This document shows positions 62,806-64,000 of a DNA stretch of 64,000 bases, piece by piece; position 1 is the stretch's first letter, and the number at the start of each line of letters is the position of its first letter. The notes beneath the pieces were generated by a model. The model was not told where the DNA came from and did no database searches. It was given only the letters and a program-made list of their open reading frames with translations. The stretch covers positions 174,804 through 238,803 of the forward strand of contig NZ_CANNFF010000004.1 in NCBI RefSeq assembly GCF_947503855.1, written 5' to 3'. Made by a program: the position numbers and the translations under genes. Source of the stretch: an uncultured Polaribacter sp. (GTDB lineage Bacteria; Bacteroidota; Bacteroidia; Flavobacteriales; Flavobacteriaceae).

Positions 62806-63639
62806 ATGAAATCAAATAAAAACTCGTCGAGAGGACGACAAGAAGGTAAAAGTAAAGCTCCTCTAAATAGAAAACCCACAAAAAAAACGTATTCTAAAAT
62901 TAAAAACACTCCAAAATCTGATGAATCATCAGGAATACGTTTAAACAAATACATTGCCAATTCAGGAATCTGTTCAAGAAGAGAAGCCGATACGTATATA
63001 GAACATGGAAGTGTTCAGGTAAATGGTAAACTAGTTACAGAAATGGGCTACAAAGTACAACCTACAGATGTTGTTCAGTTTGATGGTACTAGTATTTCTC
63101 CAGAAGAAAAAAGATATATTTTATTAAATAAACCCAAAAACTATATTACTACGATGGATGACGATCGTGGTAGAAAAACGGTTATGGAACTAGTGGCAAA
63201 CGCATCTAAAGAAAGAATTTACCCTGTTGGTCGTTTAGATAGAAATACAACAGGTTTGTTATTGTTTACAAACGATGGCGATTTGGCAAAAAAATTAACG
63301 CATCCAAAACACAATGTGCGTAAGTTATATCATGCTTCTTTAGATAGAAAACTAGATTTAAAAGATTTAGAAAAATTACGGGGCGATGTAATTATTGAAG
63401 GTAGAAAAGTATTTATTGATGCTATTTCTTATGTGGATGGTCAACCAAAAAGTGAAGTTGGTATAGAAATACATTCTGGTAGAAACAGAATTGTACGTAA
63501 AATATTTGAACATGTTGGTTACAAAGTAAACAAATTAGATAGGGTTATTTTTGCTGAATTAACAAAGAAAAACCTACCAAGAGGAAGATGGAGAGCACTT
63601 ACAAATTTAGAAATTGCCAATCTTCAAAAAATGAAATAA
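62806..63639 (+). CDS. Ribosomal pseudouridine synthase, RluB/RsuA type
   Basis: The 277-residue enzyme turns uridine into pseudouridine in ribosomal RNA. A basic, disordered N-terminal part (residues 1-42, rich in Lys, Arg, Ser) precedes an S4 RNA-binding domain (IRLNKYIANSGICSRREAD, residues 44-100). The catalytic domain has the active aspartate in VGRLDRNTTGLLLFTNDGD and KLTHPKHNVRKLYHA. The C-terminal EIHSGRNRIVRKIFEHVGY completes the family. RluB, RluE and RsuA subtypes differ in target; RluB-like (23S) is likeliest by its length. The insertion sequence begins just 2 bases after its stop. Confidence 0.92.
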   Translation: MKSNKNSSRGRQEGKSKAPLNRKPTKKTYSKIKNTPKSDESSGIRLNKYIANSGICSRREADTYIEHGSVQVNGKLVTEMGYKVQPTDVVQFDGTSISPEEKRYILLNKPKNYITTMDDDRGRKTVMELVANASKERIYPVGRLDRNTTGLLLFTNDGDLAKKLTHPKHNVRKLYHASLDRKLDLKDLEKLRGDVIIEGRKVFIDAISYVDGQPKSEVGIEIHSGRNRIVRKIFEHVGYKVNKLDRVIFAELTKKNLPRGRWRALTNLEIANLQKMK

Positions 63640-63641
63640 TA

Positions 63642-64000
63642 ACCTGAGTTCGATTAATAAAATGCAAGTTGATTTGTTTTGACTGTCTGGTATTTTATGG
63701 ACGGCTTTTTAGGTAAAAAGCTATAGGCAATAAGCCCTGCAACAATATTAGACAAGAAATTAGTAAAGCTTCTATGTCTAGAATGTTCAATTTGACAGAT
63801 GTTTTTAAGTTCGTCATTTACAGTTTCTATAACAGAGCGTTTGCGAAGTAAAATTTTATCACTCATTGTCATTAAAGAATTCTTCATATTATTTTTAATA
63901 TGCGTAATTAAATGCAATCCATCAGTAAAAAGAATCTGCAGTAAATCTTTACCTATATAGCCTTTATCGGCGTATAGTTTTCCATAGATTTTATTTAGAA
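63642..64000. mobile_element. IS982-family insertion sequence, cut by window end
   Basis: One end of the element is seen at 63642, with a likely terminal inverted repeat ACCTGAGTTCGATTAATAA, followed at once by the transposase 3' end on the minus strand. The other end lies beyond the window, so neither the paired repeat nor the target duplication can be checked. Confidence 0.8.
63654..64000 (-). CDS. IS982-family transposase, 5' part outside window
   Basis: The minus-strand frame is open to the window edge and encodes about 114 residues of the transposase C-terminus: KIYGKLYADKGYIGKDL with a catalytic Asp region, FTDGLHLITHIKNNMKN, KRSVIETVNDELKN with a catalytic Glu, and the family tail HSRHRSFTNFLSNIVAGLIA and YSFLPKKPSI. 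The DDE-type enzyme cuts and rejoins the ends of the element. The visible part shows no stop or frameshift, so it may be active. Confidence 0.88.
   Translation of the reverse strand, partial: LNKIYGKLYADKGYIGKDLLQILFTDGLHLITHIKNNMKNSLMTMSDKILLRKRSVIETVNDELKNICQIEHSRHRSFTNFLSNIVAGLIAYSFLPKKPSIKYQTVKTNQLAFY

Overview
The window is AT-rich DNA from a member of the Bacteroidota, most likely a marine Flavobacteriaceae close to Polaribacter or Tenacibaculum. The signs are type IX secretion (T9SS) sorting domains, SprB/SprF-type gliding genes, a fused ccoN-ccoO cytochrome oxidase gene, mevalonate-pathway genes and promoter elements of the Bacteroidota TAnnTTTG type. The genus is inferred; the phylum and family are well supported by gene content.

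Bases 1-34650 form a cell-surface region. It starts with the 3' part of an MBG-repeat T9SS protein, then a membrane protein with a probable DNA-binding tail on the minus strand and a LamG-domain T9SS protein. Next is a tight three-gene operon: a small T9SS protein, an OmpA-like protein and a 1139-residue mosaic surface protein with collagen-like, Ig-like and LRR-like parts. After it lie a decayed minus-strand ORF and an orphan second copy of the mosaic protein's C-terminal module. A TlpA-like lipoprotein is divergent from the main feature of the window, a 20.9 kb gene for a 6953-residue adhesin with about 50 Ig/PKD-like domains and a gliding-motility C-terminal domain. Its partner porP/sprF gene follows 8 bases later.

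Bases 34870-47700 hold a sugar MFS transporter and a low-oxygen respiration cluster: a Crp/Fnr regulator, ccoI, deoD, hemN, ccoS, ccoNO, ccoQ, ccoP, ccoG, ccoH and a SafE-like membrane protein. Two TGAT-N4-(A/G)TCA boxes, each placed exactly 36 bases ahead of a -7 element, lie upstream of ccoI and ccoS. They suggest that the adjacent Fnr-type protein switches the whole set on, and represses or tunes itself, when oxygen falls.

Bases 47800-63640 are core genes. They include a second porP/sprF and murI. The envelope operon on the minus strand runs nadK (slightly apart), a DUF6089-like gene, uppS, bamA and two ompH/skp-like genes, and ends in a perfect hairpin terminator. Then come a CBS protein, pdxJ, an alpha/beta hydrolase, thiN, a mevalonate-pathway group (mvaD, MORN protein, GHMP kinase, UbiA prenyltransferase) and a ribosomal pseudouridine synthase. 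The window ends inside an IS982-family insertion sequence. I saw no tRNA, rRNA, CRISPR array or prophage.
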